This document shows, piece by piece, positions 14,520 through 23,238 of a DNA stretch of 37,024 nt. The first letter of the stretch is position 1. Each line of letters begins with the position of its first letter. A model generated the notes under the pieces. The model was not told the DNA's origin and made no database searches. It saw only the letters and a program-made list of their open reading frames with translations. Source of the stretch: CALBZH01 sp964538515 (GTDB lineage: Bacteria; Desulfobacterota; Syntrophobacteria; Syntrophobacterales; Syntrophobacteraceae); contig CAZIEW010000059.1 of assembly GCA_964538515.1 (NCBI GenBank), positions 1 to 37,024 on the forward strand, in the 5' to 3' direction. The translations under genes and the position numbers were made by a program.

Positions 14520-17081
14520 ATGAGACCCCATCTAGTGGAAACGACGGTGGATCATAACCTGTGCAAATCAGGCGGGCCGATCGAGACCCATCCGGCGCCT
14601 TGCCAGGAGGGGTGCCCGGTTGGAACCGACATTCCGTCCTATGTGAGCCTCGTCTGGCAGGGAGATTTTGAGGCCGCGCTCAAGGTCATCAGCGCAAACA
14701 ACCCATTCAGCTCCATCTGCGGCCGGGTGTGCGCCATGCCCTGCGAATCCCGATGTCGACGCGGAGAAAGCGACGGACCGGTGGCCATCCGGGGCTTGAA
14801 GCGGTTCGTGGCCGACCGGGTGGGAAAAGACTATCGTCTGCCGCCCATCCCGGTGACCCAAACGAAAACCGTCGGCATCGTGGGAGGCGGCCCGACGGGG
14901 CTCACCGCCGCTCAGGACCTGGCCGAAGCGGGCTACGCCATCCACATTTATGAAAAGGCAGACCGACTGGGCGGCATGATGGCTTGGGGCATTCCGGCCT
15001 TCCGGCTCCCGCGCCAATACACGGAGCAGGACCTTGAACGAATCCTGGCTCACTGCCCGGGGATTACGGTCCACACCGGCTGTGCCCTCGGGGAGAACAT
15101 CAGTTTGAAGGAGCTCAAGGAGCGCCACGACGTCGTCCTGCTTGCAATCGGACTCTGGGAGGATCGGCGCCTCGGCGTTCCCGGCGAGGAGGATGTCACA
15201 AGCGGCCTTCACGGCATCGGCTTTCTCACGGGCATCAACCGGGGAGAGCGCGTCGTCCTGGGGCACAAGGCCGTGGTGGTCGGCGGCGGCAATGTGGCCA
15301 TCGACATGGCGAGAACGGCGTTGCGGGCGGGCGCCAGGGAGGTCGAGGTGGTCTGCCTGGAATCCCGGGAGGAGATGCCCGCCTGGGAGCACGAGGTCCA
15401 GGAGGCGCTTCGGGAGGGAGTCGTGATCAACCCTTCCTGGGGACCCAAGCGGATCGTGCACGAAAACGGGCGTGTGACCGGCCTCGAGCTCATGCGCTGT
15501 ACGGCGGTCTTTGACGACGAGGGCCGATTCAACCCCTGCTACGACCCGAGCCAGACCATGACCGTTGCCTGCGAGGACATCATCCTGTCGATCGGGCTCA
15601 CGGCAAAGTGCGAGGAGCTGGAGCGGGCCGGCGTCATCGCTCGTGGCCGGGTCTCGGCCGATTTCGAAACCATGCGAACGGAGGATTCCAAGGTTTTCGC
15701 GGCGGGTGATGGGGCCTTCGGACCGTCGGCGATCGTGCACGCCATTCACCATGGCCATCGGGCGGCCCATTACATGAAGGCTTTCCTGGAAGACATTGCC
15801 GACCCCGAGCCGTACCGGGTGGTTTTCAGCACCCACTCCATCCCCATCGCCCAGGACCCGCGCTGGGAGAAGCTTCCACGTGAGAACGAGATCCACTGCG
15901 GCCTGGGGGAGGATCCCTCGGCGATGACCGAGTGCGTCCAGACCTTTGATGCCGACGCGGCGAGGCGCCAGGCGGCCCGGTGTCTCAGGTGCGATGCGGA
16001 AACGGGGACGGCAAACTACACGCGTCGGACCCGCGACCTCATCCACGCGATGGCGCGAACGGGGCCGGGAGAAACCGCCAAACTGCAGCGCATCCTGGCC
16101 GAGCAGCTGGTACCGCGGGAAAATCCCTTTCCACCGGGGCGGCCCGCGCAGCTCGACGACCTCGTCTTCATTCCGGCCGCTCTCACGCGACTGGTGATCG
16201 ATCCCTACCGGGAGCATTGCTCGACGGTCACGCGCATGGGCCGGGATTTGTCCCTGCAGCGGCCCTTCTTCTGCACGGGGTTCGATGGGGTGAGGGAGGA
16301 TGTGCGTGCGGCGCTTGCCAAGGCCCTGACCAAGAGCGGATGCGGCTACATTGGCCGCAGTCCCCTCGTTTCGACCAACGGAACGGAAGCGGGTGTCGTG
16401 CTCAAGGACAGCGTTCCCTGGATCCAGCTGCTGGAGCCCGGAAGTGAGCCAAGTATCGGGGCGGCGGGCATTCTGATCGTCATGGGAGAGCGCTTCCTGC
16501 CCGTTCCTGTGAAGCGAGCCTACGACGGCCAGCTTTTGGGGATTGCAGCGGGCCCCGGGACCCTGGCCGAAACGATCCCGTTTGCGCTCGATCATGGGGT
16601 TGATTTCCTGCTGCTCGACGGGACTCCCGGAATCGATCGGGCTTTTAAAAGCGAGCTGGCCGGGCCACCGGATCTCACCGTGATGCGCGATGCCCTGCGC
16701 ATCCTCCGCGGGCTCAACCGCGAGGAAGAGATCGCCCTGGTCTACTACGGGGGGCTGCGGTCTGGGACAGACGTGGCCAAAATCCTGGCCGTGAACTGTC
16801 AAGCGGGGGTTTTTGGAGTAGCCATGGCCATCGCCATGGGGGGGGGCGTGGAAAAGGGTGCGGTGCGGTTCCGGGAACCGCTGACCGTCGAAGAGATGGA
16901 AGCTTCCGCGGCCAACTGGATCAAGGCCACAACCGATGAAGCCGCCATCATCGCTCGGTGCACGGGCAAAACAAACGTCCACAACCTGGAGCCCGAGGAC
17001 ATGCGCACCATCACGTTGGCGGCGGCCGACGCAACGGACATCCCGCTCGCGTCGGGGCGCCCGCCGCGGGAGTATTTCTGA
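14520..17081 (+). CDS. GltD-like FAD oxidoreductase fused to a degenerate glutamate-synthase-like domain
   Basis: An 853-residue protein. Residues 1-110 are the GltD-type N-terminal Fe-S domain with C28, C32, C67, C71, C75 and C79 (CQEGCPVGTDIP and CGRVCAMPCESRCRRG). Residues about 117-480 are a two-dinucleotide-binding flavoprotein: the FAD motif VGIVGGGPTGLTAAQDL at 118-134, the NAD(P)-type motif VVVGGGNVAIDMARTAL near 250, and AAGDGAFGPSAIVHAIHHG. C488 and C491 (CLRC) close this part. Residues about 535-853 align in outline with the FMN barrel of glutamate synthase (LDDLVFIPAALTRLVIDPYR, GVDFLLLDGTPG, GGLRSGTDVAKILAV, TGKTNVHNL), but the FMN glycine-rich loops and the cysteine cluster are lost. 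The start at 14520 follows GAGGAGA. It probably moves electrons between NAD(P)H and MgsABC. Confidence 0.8.
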   Translation: MRPHLVETTVDHNLCKSGGPIETHPAPCQEGCPVGTDIPSYVSLVWQGDFEAALKVISANNPFSSICGRVCAMPCESRCRRGESDGPVAIRGLKRFVADRVGKDYRLPPIPVTQTKTVGIVGGGPTGLTAAQDLAEAGYAIHIYEKADRLGGMMAWGIPAFRLPRQYTEQDLERILAHCPGITVHTGCALGENISLKELKERHDVVLLAIGLWEDRRLGVPGEEDVTSGLHGIGFLTGINRGERVVLGHKAVVVGGGNVAIDMARTALRAGAREVEVVCLESREEMPAWEHEVQEALREGVVINPSWGPKRIVHENGRVTGLELMRCTAVFDDEGRFNPCYDPSQTMTVACEDIILSIGLTAKCEELERAGVIARGRVSADFETMRTEDSKVFAAGDGAFGPSAIVHAIHHGHRAAHYMKAFLEDIADPEPYRVVFSTHSIPIAQDPRWEKLPRENEIHCGLGEDPSAMTECVQTFDADAARRQAARCLRCDAETGTANYTRRTRDLIHAMARTGPGETAKLQRILAEQLVPRENPFPPGRPAQLDDLVFIPAALTRLVIDPYREHCSTVTRMGRDLSLQRPFFCTGFDGVREDVRAALAKALTKSGCGYIGRSPLVSTNGTEAGVVLKDSVPWIQLLEPGSEPSIGAAGILIVMGERFLPVPVKRAYDGQLLGIAAGPGTLAETIPFALDHGVDFLLLDGTPGIDRAFKSELAGPPDLTVMRDALRILRGLNREEEIALVYYGGLRSGTDVAKILAVNCQAGVFGVAMAIAMGGGVEKGAVRFREPLTVEEMEASAANWIKATTDEAAIIARCTGKTNVHNLEPEDMRTITLAAADATDIPLASGRPPREYF

Positions 17082-17105
17082 TTCTGGAATGAGGAGCACA
17101 TCGGC

Positions 17106-18347
17106 ATGATCAAATCATTTCTGGCCAAGCTGGGCGGCAAAAGACCCGAGCGCATGTGGCATTCACACCCGATGAAATCGAGCTACGACGTTGTGATCGT
17201 CGGCGGCGGCCTGCACGGGCTCGCGGCCGCCTATTACCTGGGCAGGGACCACGGCATCACGGATGTGGCCGTGATCGAGCGGCGTTATCTGGGGTACGGT
17301 GGAAGCGGCCGGAACACGTCCATCGTCCGTTCCAACCAGCGCAGCAAGGAAAACATCCCGCTCTATGACGAAGGCTTGAAGCTCTGGCCCGAGCTCATTC
17401 AGGAGCTGGATTTCAACCTCATGTTCTTCAACTGCGGCAACCTGAACCTGGCCCACTCGGAAGCCGAAGCCGCAGGACTGAAGATGACGATTGCAACCGC
17501 CCAGTTCATGGGGGTCAAATCGGAATTTCTGAGCCCGGAGGAATGCAAGAAGCTGGTGCCGCAGCTGGATATTTCGGATCGGCCCCGGTACCCGATCGCA
17601 GGCGGCATGTACCATCCGCCCGGAGGAACCGTCCGGCACGACGCCGTGGTCTGGGCGCTGGCGCGCGGGGCCGACCGGATGGGCATCCACCTGCATCAGC
17701 TCACGGAAGTGACCGGGATCCGTGTGGAGGGCCGCAAGGTCTCGGGTGTCGAAACGGACCGCGGGACCATCCATACGCCGATTGTCCTGAGTGCGTGCGG
17801 TGGCTACAGCCCGACCGTTTCCTCCATGGTGGGGATCGATCTTCCCATCTCCGTGCTGCCGCTCCAGGCCATGGTTTCCGAGCCCATGAAGCCGTTTCTT
17901 CATCACGTGGTGTCGTCGGGTCGCTACCATGCCTATGCCAGCCAGAGCCTTAAGGGGGAGATCGTGACCGGCGCGCACATGGACCCGTGGCCGAGCTACA
18001 CCACGCACACGACCGCCCATTACATGAAGCACCAGGGGGAGGCGCTCTGCGATTTCCTGCCCTGCCTCAAGGGAGCGAAGTTCATGCGGATCTGGGGCGG
18101 TCTCACGGACATGACCCCGGACATGGCTCCCATCATGAGCGACAGCACCATCGACGGCTATTACATGGATTGCGGCTGGGGGTATTTCGGGTTCAAATCC
18201 GCGCCCATCACCGGTCGGTACATGGCCGAATGGATCGCCACACGGCAGTGCCCGGACGTGTTGAAGCCCTTCAACCTGAGACGGTATCGAGACTACAACC
18301 TGCAGCGGGAAACGGCTGCCGTTATGATGTACACGCCATGGAACTGA
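17106..18347 (+). CDS. mgdA: N-methylglutamate dehydrogenase subunit A (SoxB-like flavoprotein)
   Basis: A 413-residue homologue of the beta subunit of heterotetrameric sarcosine oxidase, which carries the amine-oxidising flavin site. The FAD Rossmann motif VIVGGGLHGLAAAYYLG lies at residues 30-46. The GGTVRHDAVVW segment holds His178, at the position of the histidine that binds FMN covalently in bacterial SoxB. The C-terminal DAO signature is DCGWGYFGFKSAPITGRYMA. It oxidises the N-methyl carbon of N-methylglutamate (pathway knowledge). It follows the GltD-like gene by 24 bases and precedes the zinc subunit by 12, so it is in one operon with the mgs genes. GAGGAG is 9 bases upstream of the ATG; Met17 or Met23 are alternative starts. 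Confidence 0.88.
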   Translation: MIKSFLAKLGGKRPERMWHSHPMKSSYDVVIVGGGLHGLAAAYYLGRDHGITDVAVIERRYLGYGGSGRNTSIVRSNQRSKENIPLYDEGLKLWPELIQELDFNLMFFNCGNLNLAHSEAEAAGLKMTIATAQFMGVKSEFLSPEECKKLVPQLDISDRPRYPIAGGMYHPPGGTVRHDAVVWALARGADRMGIHLHQLTEVTGIRVEGRKVSGVETDRGTIHTPIVLSACGGYSPTVSSMVGIDLPISVLPLQAMVSEPMKPFLHHVVSSGRYHAYASQSLKGEIVTGAHMDPWPSYTTHTTAHYMKHQGEALCDFLPCLKGAKFMRIWGGLTDMTPDMAPIMSDSTIDGYYMDCGWGYFGFKSAPITGRYMAEWIATRQCPDVLKPFNLRRYRDYNLQRETAAVMMYTPWN

Positions 18348-18359
18348 CGAGGTGAAGCC

Positions 18360-18614
18360 ATGTCTTTCTTGATTGAATGTCCCAATTGCGGACCACGCAA
18401 CGTGTACGAGTTCCGGTTCGGAGGGGAGGTCAAGGTGCGCCCCGATGAAAACACGGTCTCGTGCGACGAGTGGGCCGACTATGTCTATCTCGCCAAGAAC
18501 GTCTGCGGCGTTCAAAAGGAATGGTGGTACCACACGAAAGGCTGCGGCTGCTGGCTGACTGTCCTGAGGGACACCCGGACCAATCTGCCCGTATCTTCCG
18601 AGGAGAACGAATGA
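18360..18614 (+). CDS. mgdB: N-methylglutamate dehydrogenase subunit B (SoxD-like zinc subunit)
   Basis: An 84-residue homologue of the sarcosine oxidase delta subunit. The structural zinc site is intact: C7 and C10 (CPNCGPRNVYEF) with H58 and C62 (WWYHTKGCGCW), spaced as in the known SoxD site. The SCDEWADYVYLAKN segment is also family-typical. This small subunit stabilises the complex and has no catalytic residues. The start lies 12 bases after mgdA. The stop overlaps the mgdC start in ATGA, so the two are translationally coupled. Confidence 0.9.
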   Translation: MSFLIECPNCGPRNVYEFRFGGEVKVRPDENTVSCDEWADYVYLAKNVCGVQKEWWYHTKGCGCWLTVLRDTRTNLPVSSEENE

Positions 18615-21562
18615 TGATGGCTCGTTTGCCCAAATCTCCCACCCAGCGCATCACACGCGACCGCGAAATGCTCTTCACCTACCGGGGCAAACCGATGAAA
18701 GGGCTCGCGGGCGATACCATTGCAACGGCGCTCTACGCCAACGGCGTCCGCATCTTTTCCCGGAGCATGAAATACCACCGGCCGCGAGGGCTCTACAATC
18801 TGGACGGACTCAGCTCCCACTGTCTCATGACGGTCGACGGCGAGCCCAACATCCGGGGCTGCCGGACCCCCCTTCGAGACGGCATGGCGGTAACACCCCA
18901 AAACGTTCTGGGAACGCCGGAATGGGATCTCATGTCGGTCATGCAGCTTCTCGGCTTCGCCATGCCGGCGGGCTTCTATTACAAGGTGCTCCATAAGCCG
19001 TCCTGGGTGTGGCCGTACGCCCAGGAAGTGATCCGGAGGGCGGCCGGGCTCGGCAGGATCGATCCGGACAAGCCCGACGCGATCTATGAAAACCGATTCC
19101 TGAACGCAGAAGTCTGTGTCATCGGCGGCGGCCCCGCCGGCATGGAGGCGGCGCTCGCGGCAGCCAAGGGGGGAGTCCGGGTGATTCTGATCGAAAGGAG
19201 CGCTCATCTGGGCGGGTCTTTCGACTACCGGCTGATCCCGGTCGTGCCCGCGATTCCGGCGTACCGCTACGCCGCCCGGCTGGCCGAGGAGGTCAAAGCC
19301 TGTGAAAACATCCAGGTCTTTTGCAGCACGGCGGCCACAGCGATCTACCAGTCCAATCAAGTGACCGCCGTCCAGCAGGGTGGTCTCGCGGACCACTTCC
19401 GCGAAACGTACCTTGAGATCCGGGCGCGCAGCGTGGTGGTCTCAACGGGAGCCACCGAACGGCCACTGCTCTTCGAGAACAACGACCTCCCGGGGATCAT
19501 GCAGGCGGGGTGCGCGCACCAGTTGATCCACACGTACGGGCTCAAGCCGGGAGACCGGGCGATTCTGAGCGGCGCCCACGACGGCATGCTGGAGCTTGCC
19601 TGCGATCTCGCGGGCGTCGGCGTAGAGGTAGCGGCCGTGGCCGATGCAAGGGCATCCGGGTTCGATGAAGCGCTTGCAGCTCGGGTCCGGCAGCTTTCCA
19701 TTCCCTTCTATCCGGGGTATGCGGTCTCGAAGGCTCATGGGTTCCGCAGGGTCAAGGGAGTCACGCTTAAACCGTTGGCTTCGGGTAGGGATGTGCGCCG
19801 CCTCTCGGCGGATCTCCTGGTGGCTTCGGCGGGGGAAGCACCCCTTTCCCAGTTGCTCCAGGTCGCGGGAGCGAGGATGGCCTACAACGCCGGCTGCGCG
19901 AAATTCTTGCCGATGCGTTTGCCGCAAGGGGTTTATGCCGCCGGGCGCGTGATGGGGGTTGAAAACGTCTCCACCATCCTGGCTCAAGGACGCGTCGCGG
20001 GGCTCGCAGCACTGGCCGGTGCCGGCGTGGACGTCGAGGAGCCGCTCCGTGAGGCCAGGGAAGTCGCCGCTTCGCTTCCAGGGCCGCCGCCGGGCCTGGC
20101 CAAGCTCAAACCCCATCCCGGCAGCCACAAGTGTTTTGTATGCTTCGATGAGGACGTCACGATCGACCAGGTCGAGGGCGCCATGGGGGAGGGCTACGAC
20201 CAGGTGGAGCTTGTCAAGCGCTACACCACGGTTGGAACGGGTCCGTCCCAGAGTTACCTGTCCGGCGTCAACCTGCCGCTGCTGGTCGCGGAGAACAAGG
20301 GGCTGGCCGCGGGCGAAGTCATGCCGACGACCGTCCGGCCTCCGGTTGTGCCGACGAGCCTGGCGGCCCTGGCGGGGCGAAGGCACGCCTCGAGCAAGCG
20401 CACGCCCCTTCACGACGGCCAGAAGGCGTTGGGCGGGACCCTCAAACTGGCGGGCGTCTGGGAGCGAGCCCGATACTTCGGCGAGGAAACGGCTCGCGCC
20501 GAAATCGAACGGGTGCGCAACGGCGTCGGCTTCATCGACGTTTCCACACTCGGGAAATTCCTTCTCAAGGGACCGGATGCGCTCAAAGTGCTAAACCGGG
20601 TCTACGTCGGCAACATGGGCCGCGTGCGCGAAGGGCGTTTGACCTACTCGGCCATGTGCAACGAGCAGGGGATCATCATCGATGACGGCGTCGTGACCAA
20701 GACCGGCGAAAACGAATACTACTTCACGACGAGCAGCCTTCGGGCGGGCAACACGGCCGAATGGGTTGCGTTCCACACCAAGGAGGAGGACTGGCAGTAC
20801 GCGCTCGCGAACCTCACGGATGCACTCGCCGCGATCAACCTGGCGGGACCGCGCTCGCGGCAGGTTCTGGCGAAGCTCACGGACGCGGACTGCAGCAACG
20901 CGGCCTTCCCATACATGGGCTTTCGCCGGATGAAGCTCTGCGGGACCATCGATGCTTCTGTGATGCGCGTGGGCTTCGTGGGGGAGCTTTCCTTCGAGAT
21001 CCACTTTCCGGCATCGTATGGAGAGGCGCTCCAGGGTGCGATCCTGGAAGCCGGCAAGGAGCTCGGCATCGGCCCGTTCGGACTTGAAGCGCAGTCGGTG
21101 CTTCGGCTGGAGAAGGGGCACGTGATCCTCGGGACGGACACGGACAACCACTCGACGCTCCATGACATCGGCATGGGCTGGGCCTGGGACCGCTCCAAGA
21201 CGGATGCCGGGACGGTGGGAGCCCCCGCGCTCCGGTTCACCGAAAGCCAGACCCACCGCCAGAAGCTGGTGGCTTTCATCATGGACAGCACGTCGGAAAC
21301 GCCGTCGGACGGATCCATCGTCGTGGCCGGGGGGATCGTCAAAGGCCGCGTGACATCCTCGCGATGCAGTGAGACGCTCGGCCAGTCGATCGGCCTTGCC
21401 CTGGTGGACCCGGACCTGGCGGTCATGGGGGGAGCCCTGGACTTCTACACGGACAGCAGGCTGGTCGGGAAGAAGCAGGAGGTTCCCGAGGTCAGAACGG
21501 TGCGCGGCACGATCGTTCGGGCTCCGTTCTATGATCCCGAGGGCGTGCGGTTGAAATGCTGA
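18611..21562 (+). CDS. mgdC: N-methylglutamate dehydrogenase subunit C (SoxA-like, folate-binding)
   Basis: A 983-residue homologue of the sarcosine oxidase alpha subunit. Residues about 10-100 are the ferredoxin-like N-terminal domain (SMKYHRPRGLYNLDG), which keeps only C71 and C84 of a possible cluster. Residues about 165-470 are an NAD-binding flavoprotein fold (VCVIGGGPAGMEAALAAAKG). Residues about 505-590 carry HKCFVCFDEDVTIDQ, with C508 and C511, and the KRYTTVGTGPSQ segment. Residues about 610-983 are a GcvT-type folate domain, which receives the C1 unit as methylene-tetrahydrofolate. The start at 18611 is the first of three successive ATG codons, overlapping the mgdB stop, with GAGGAG just upstream. 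The length fits the family. The CxxC at 508-511 differs from the SoxA I remember. Confidence 0.88.
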   Translation: MMMARLPKSPTQRITRDREMLFTYRGKPMKGLAGDTIATALYANGVRIFSRSMKYHRPRGLYNLDGLSSHCLMTVDGEPNIRGCRTPLRDGMAVTPQNVLGTPEWDLMSVMQLLGFAMPAGFYYKVLHKPSWVWPYAQEVIRRAAGLGRIDPDKPDAIYENRFLNAEVCVIGGGPAGMEAALAAAKGGVRVILIERSAHLGGSFDYRLIPVVPAIPAYRYAARLAEEVKACENIQVFCSTAATAIYQSNQVTAVQQGGLADHFRETYLEIRARSVVVSTGATERPLLFENNDLPGIMQAGCAHQLIHTYGLKPGDRAILSGAHDGMLELACDLAGVGVEVAAVADARASGFDEALAARVRQLSIPFYPGYAVSKAHGFRRVKGVTLKPLASGRDVRRLSADLLVASAGEAPLSQLLQVAGARMAYNAGCAKFLPMRLPQGVYAAGRVMGVENVSTILAQGRVAGLAALAGAGVDVEEPLREAREVAASLPGPPPGLAKLKPHPGSHKCFVCFDEDVTIDQVEGAMGEGYDQVELVKRYTTVGTGPSQSYLSGVNLPLLVAENKGLAAGEVMPTTVRPPVVPTSLAALAGRRHASSKRTPLHDGQKALGGTLKLAGVWERARYFGEETARAEIERVRNGVGFIDVSTLGKFLLKGPDALKVLNRVYVGNMGRVREGRLTYSAMCNEQGIIIDDGVVTKTGENEYYFTTSSLRAGNTAEWVAFHTKEEDWQYALANLTDALAAINLAGPRSRQVLAKLTDADCSNAAFPYMGFRRMKLCGTIDASVMRVGFVGELSFEIHFPASYGEALQGAILEAGKELGIGPFGLEAQSVLRLEKGHVILGTDTDNHSTLHDIGMGWAWDRSKTDAGTVGAPALRFTESQTHRQKLVAFIMDSTSETPSDGSIVVAGGIVKGRVTSSRCSETLGQSIGLALVDPDLAVMGGALDFYTDSRLVGKKQEVPEVRTVRGTIVRAPFYDPEGVRLKC

Positions 21563-21612
21563 TTTCGAAGTGATTCGGTCCATCGGTCACATAGAGAGAA
21601 AGGAGCCTCCGT

Positions 21613-22239
21613 ATGTTGAAACGAAAATCCCCCTTGGACATGGGTCTCGAGCCGGAGCGGATCTTTGTGAGTGACGGCTGGGAGATCGCCTTGAGCTATG
21701 CGGGGGAAATGAGAAGAAGCGATTGTTTTGTCACAGACCTCAGCCACGTGCCGAAATGGACAATCCAGGGAGCCGGCCTTGACTCCAGGAGGCCGCTCGG
21801 ACTACCCATGCCCGGCAAACCGCGACTCGCCGTCTTGTCGGATGGGAGCCTTCTGGCCCGCCTGAGCCCGTCGGAAGCCCGGCTCTTGGTGCTTGGTGAA
21901 GAGCGGCGGCGGCTGGACGATCCATTCGCCACGGATATGACGGATGGTTATGCCGCCCTTGGTGTGGTGGGTCCGAAGTGCTACGCGGTTTTGAGCAAAT
22001 TGAGCGGCGTGGACCTTGCCATGGACCCGGTCCCATCGGTCGCCCTGGCTCCACTCGACGACGTAACCTGTTTCATCGCCCAACTGGAAGGGCAGGGGAA
22101 GACTCCCGGACTCGTCATTGCCTGCGCTCGGGGATATGGACACTTTCTGCTCGATGTGGTGTTGGATGCGGGCCGGGAATACGGCATCTCGGTCGCCGGC
22201 TGGGCGCGGTTCGGGGCATGGCTCGGCCTCCCGTCGTGA
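21613..22239 (+). CDS. mgdD: N-methylglutamate dehydrogenase subunit D (SoxG-like)
   Basis: A 208-residue protein placed where soxG normally follows soxA, 50 bases after mgdC, with AAAGGAG before the ATG. Sequence features are of the GcvT/YgfZ-like gamma subunit: an N-terminal strand region with SDCFVTDLSHVPKWTIQGAG, a central DMTDGYAALGVVGPKCYAVL segment and a C-terminal CARGYGHFLLDVVLDAGREY segment. The gamma subunit is the most divergent part of these oxidases, so the call leans on gene order as well as sequence. It is the last gene of the mgs-mgd run; the following gene is unrelated. Confidence 0.78.
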   Translation: MLKRKSPLDMGLEPERIFVSDGWEIALSYAGEMRRSDCFVTDLSHVPKWTIQGAGLDSRRPLGLPMPGKPRLAVLSDGSLLARLSPSEARLLVLGEERRRLDDPFATDMTDGYAALGVVGPKCYAVLSKLSGVDLAMDPVPSVALAPLDDVTCFIAQLEGQGKTPGLVIACARGYGHFLLDVVLDAGREYGISVAGWARFGAWLGLPS

Positions 22240-22370
22240 GTGTCTCGTTCGAGATGAACCGCTTTGGACCCACTGGTGGGCAGCTCGAGTGCATTCATTA
22301 GAATCGTGCCTTCCCTGTGGGAGCACCACCTTCTGTGGCGAATGTCTCCCACCGGACCTGGAAAGCTTGC

Positions 22371-22841
22371 ATGATCCACGAAGAAGTGATCGACCTGCTG
22401 CGAAAAAACGGTATCTCTTTCCAGGTCCACGAGCATCCGCCCGTGGTCTCCATCGAGGAGGCCACGGTGCGGGCTCCTCATCTCCTGGAAGGTTTGCTCA
22501 AAACAGTGGTTTTCAAGGTCAAAGACGCGTTCTGGGTGCTCGCGGCGGTACGATGCCACGACCGGATTGATTACCGCAAGCTCGCGGATGCGTTGGAAAT
22601 CAACCGCAAACAGCTTCGCAGTCTATCCCCCGAAGAAGTGGAGCAAGCCCTCGGCTTTGAAATCGGAGGGGTGGGGCCGATTCCCGTAAACGACAAGGTC
22701 AGGGTCATCTTCGACAGTCACCTGGAAACGGCGACCATGGTCCGTTTCGGCAGCGGCAGCAACACACGCACCATCGAGCTTGATTTTAAGGACTTGCTGC
22801 GCGTTTCCCGAGGAAAGCTCTTCCCCATCGTTCGAACATGA
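22371..22841 (+). CDS. YbaK/ProX-type aminoacyl-tRNA deacylase
   Basis: A 156-residue single-domain protein of the YbaK/EbsC family, which hydrolyses mischarged aminoacyl-tRNA in trans (for example on tRNA-Pro). Visible family features are the N-terminal helix EEVIDLLRKNGISFQVHEH, Lys44 in GLLKTVVFKV at the position of the catalytic lysine, DYRKLADALEINRKQLRSLS, and the GGVGPIPVNDKVRVIFD segment. An upstream ATG 54 bases earlier is less likely, because the family N terminus begins at 22371. Its specificity cannot be told from sequence. It lies 131 bases after mgdD and is probably an independent unit. Confidence 0.85.
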   Translation: MIHEEVIDLLRKNGISFQVHEHPPVVSIEEATVRAPHLLEGLLKTVVFKVKDAFWVLAAVRCHDRIDYRKLADALEINRKQLRSLSPEEVEQALGFEIGGVGPIPVNDKVRVIFDSHLETATMVRFGSGSNTRTIELDFKDLLRVSRGKLFPIVRT

Positions 22842-23238
22842 GTCAACGGGCACCTCTCCGCGCGGTCGACCGAGCGATACAGATCGGAGGGAGCACGGAC
22901 CAGTCCGCTCCGTTGCGTTCAAATCGCTTGGGCGACCGGTTTTTTCAAGCTATGATCGATGTATTTTCGGAAAACGCTCGGGGCTATAGCGGCTGGGCCG
23001 ACAGGCATGTCCGGCCGTTGAAGGCAGGAGGGGCTCGGGATGTCGAACGGCCAAGACAACTTTTGGAGATGGGCTTGAGCGCCAATGTGACCGAGAAGAC
23101 CGACATCATCGGTCGGCTGCGGGATTTGGACGACGAGAGCTGATCGCCATTCCAGGCTCTTCGGCGGCAGCCTCCCCGTGAAGGAGACCCTCGGCAACAA
23201 TGGCTGGTTTTGTGCTCGCTCCGAAAGGGAATCATTGA
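22842..23238. other. Stretch of about 400 bases with no convincing gene
   Basis: A plus-strand reading frame of 101 codons (22838-23143) starts in an ATGA overlap with the deacylase stop, but its composition is Arg-rich and resembles no family I know. An antisense frame of similar length exists too. Neither is called. No repeat or clear promoter was seen. Confidence 0.4.

Noticed and set aside
22838..23143. 101-codon frame starting in an ATGA overlap with the YbaK-like gene
   Set aside because: Arg-rich composition, no family resemblance and a comparable antisense frame. The overlap alone is not enough.
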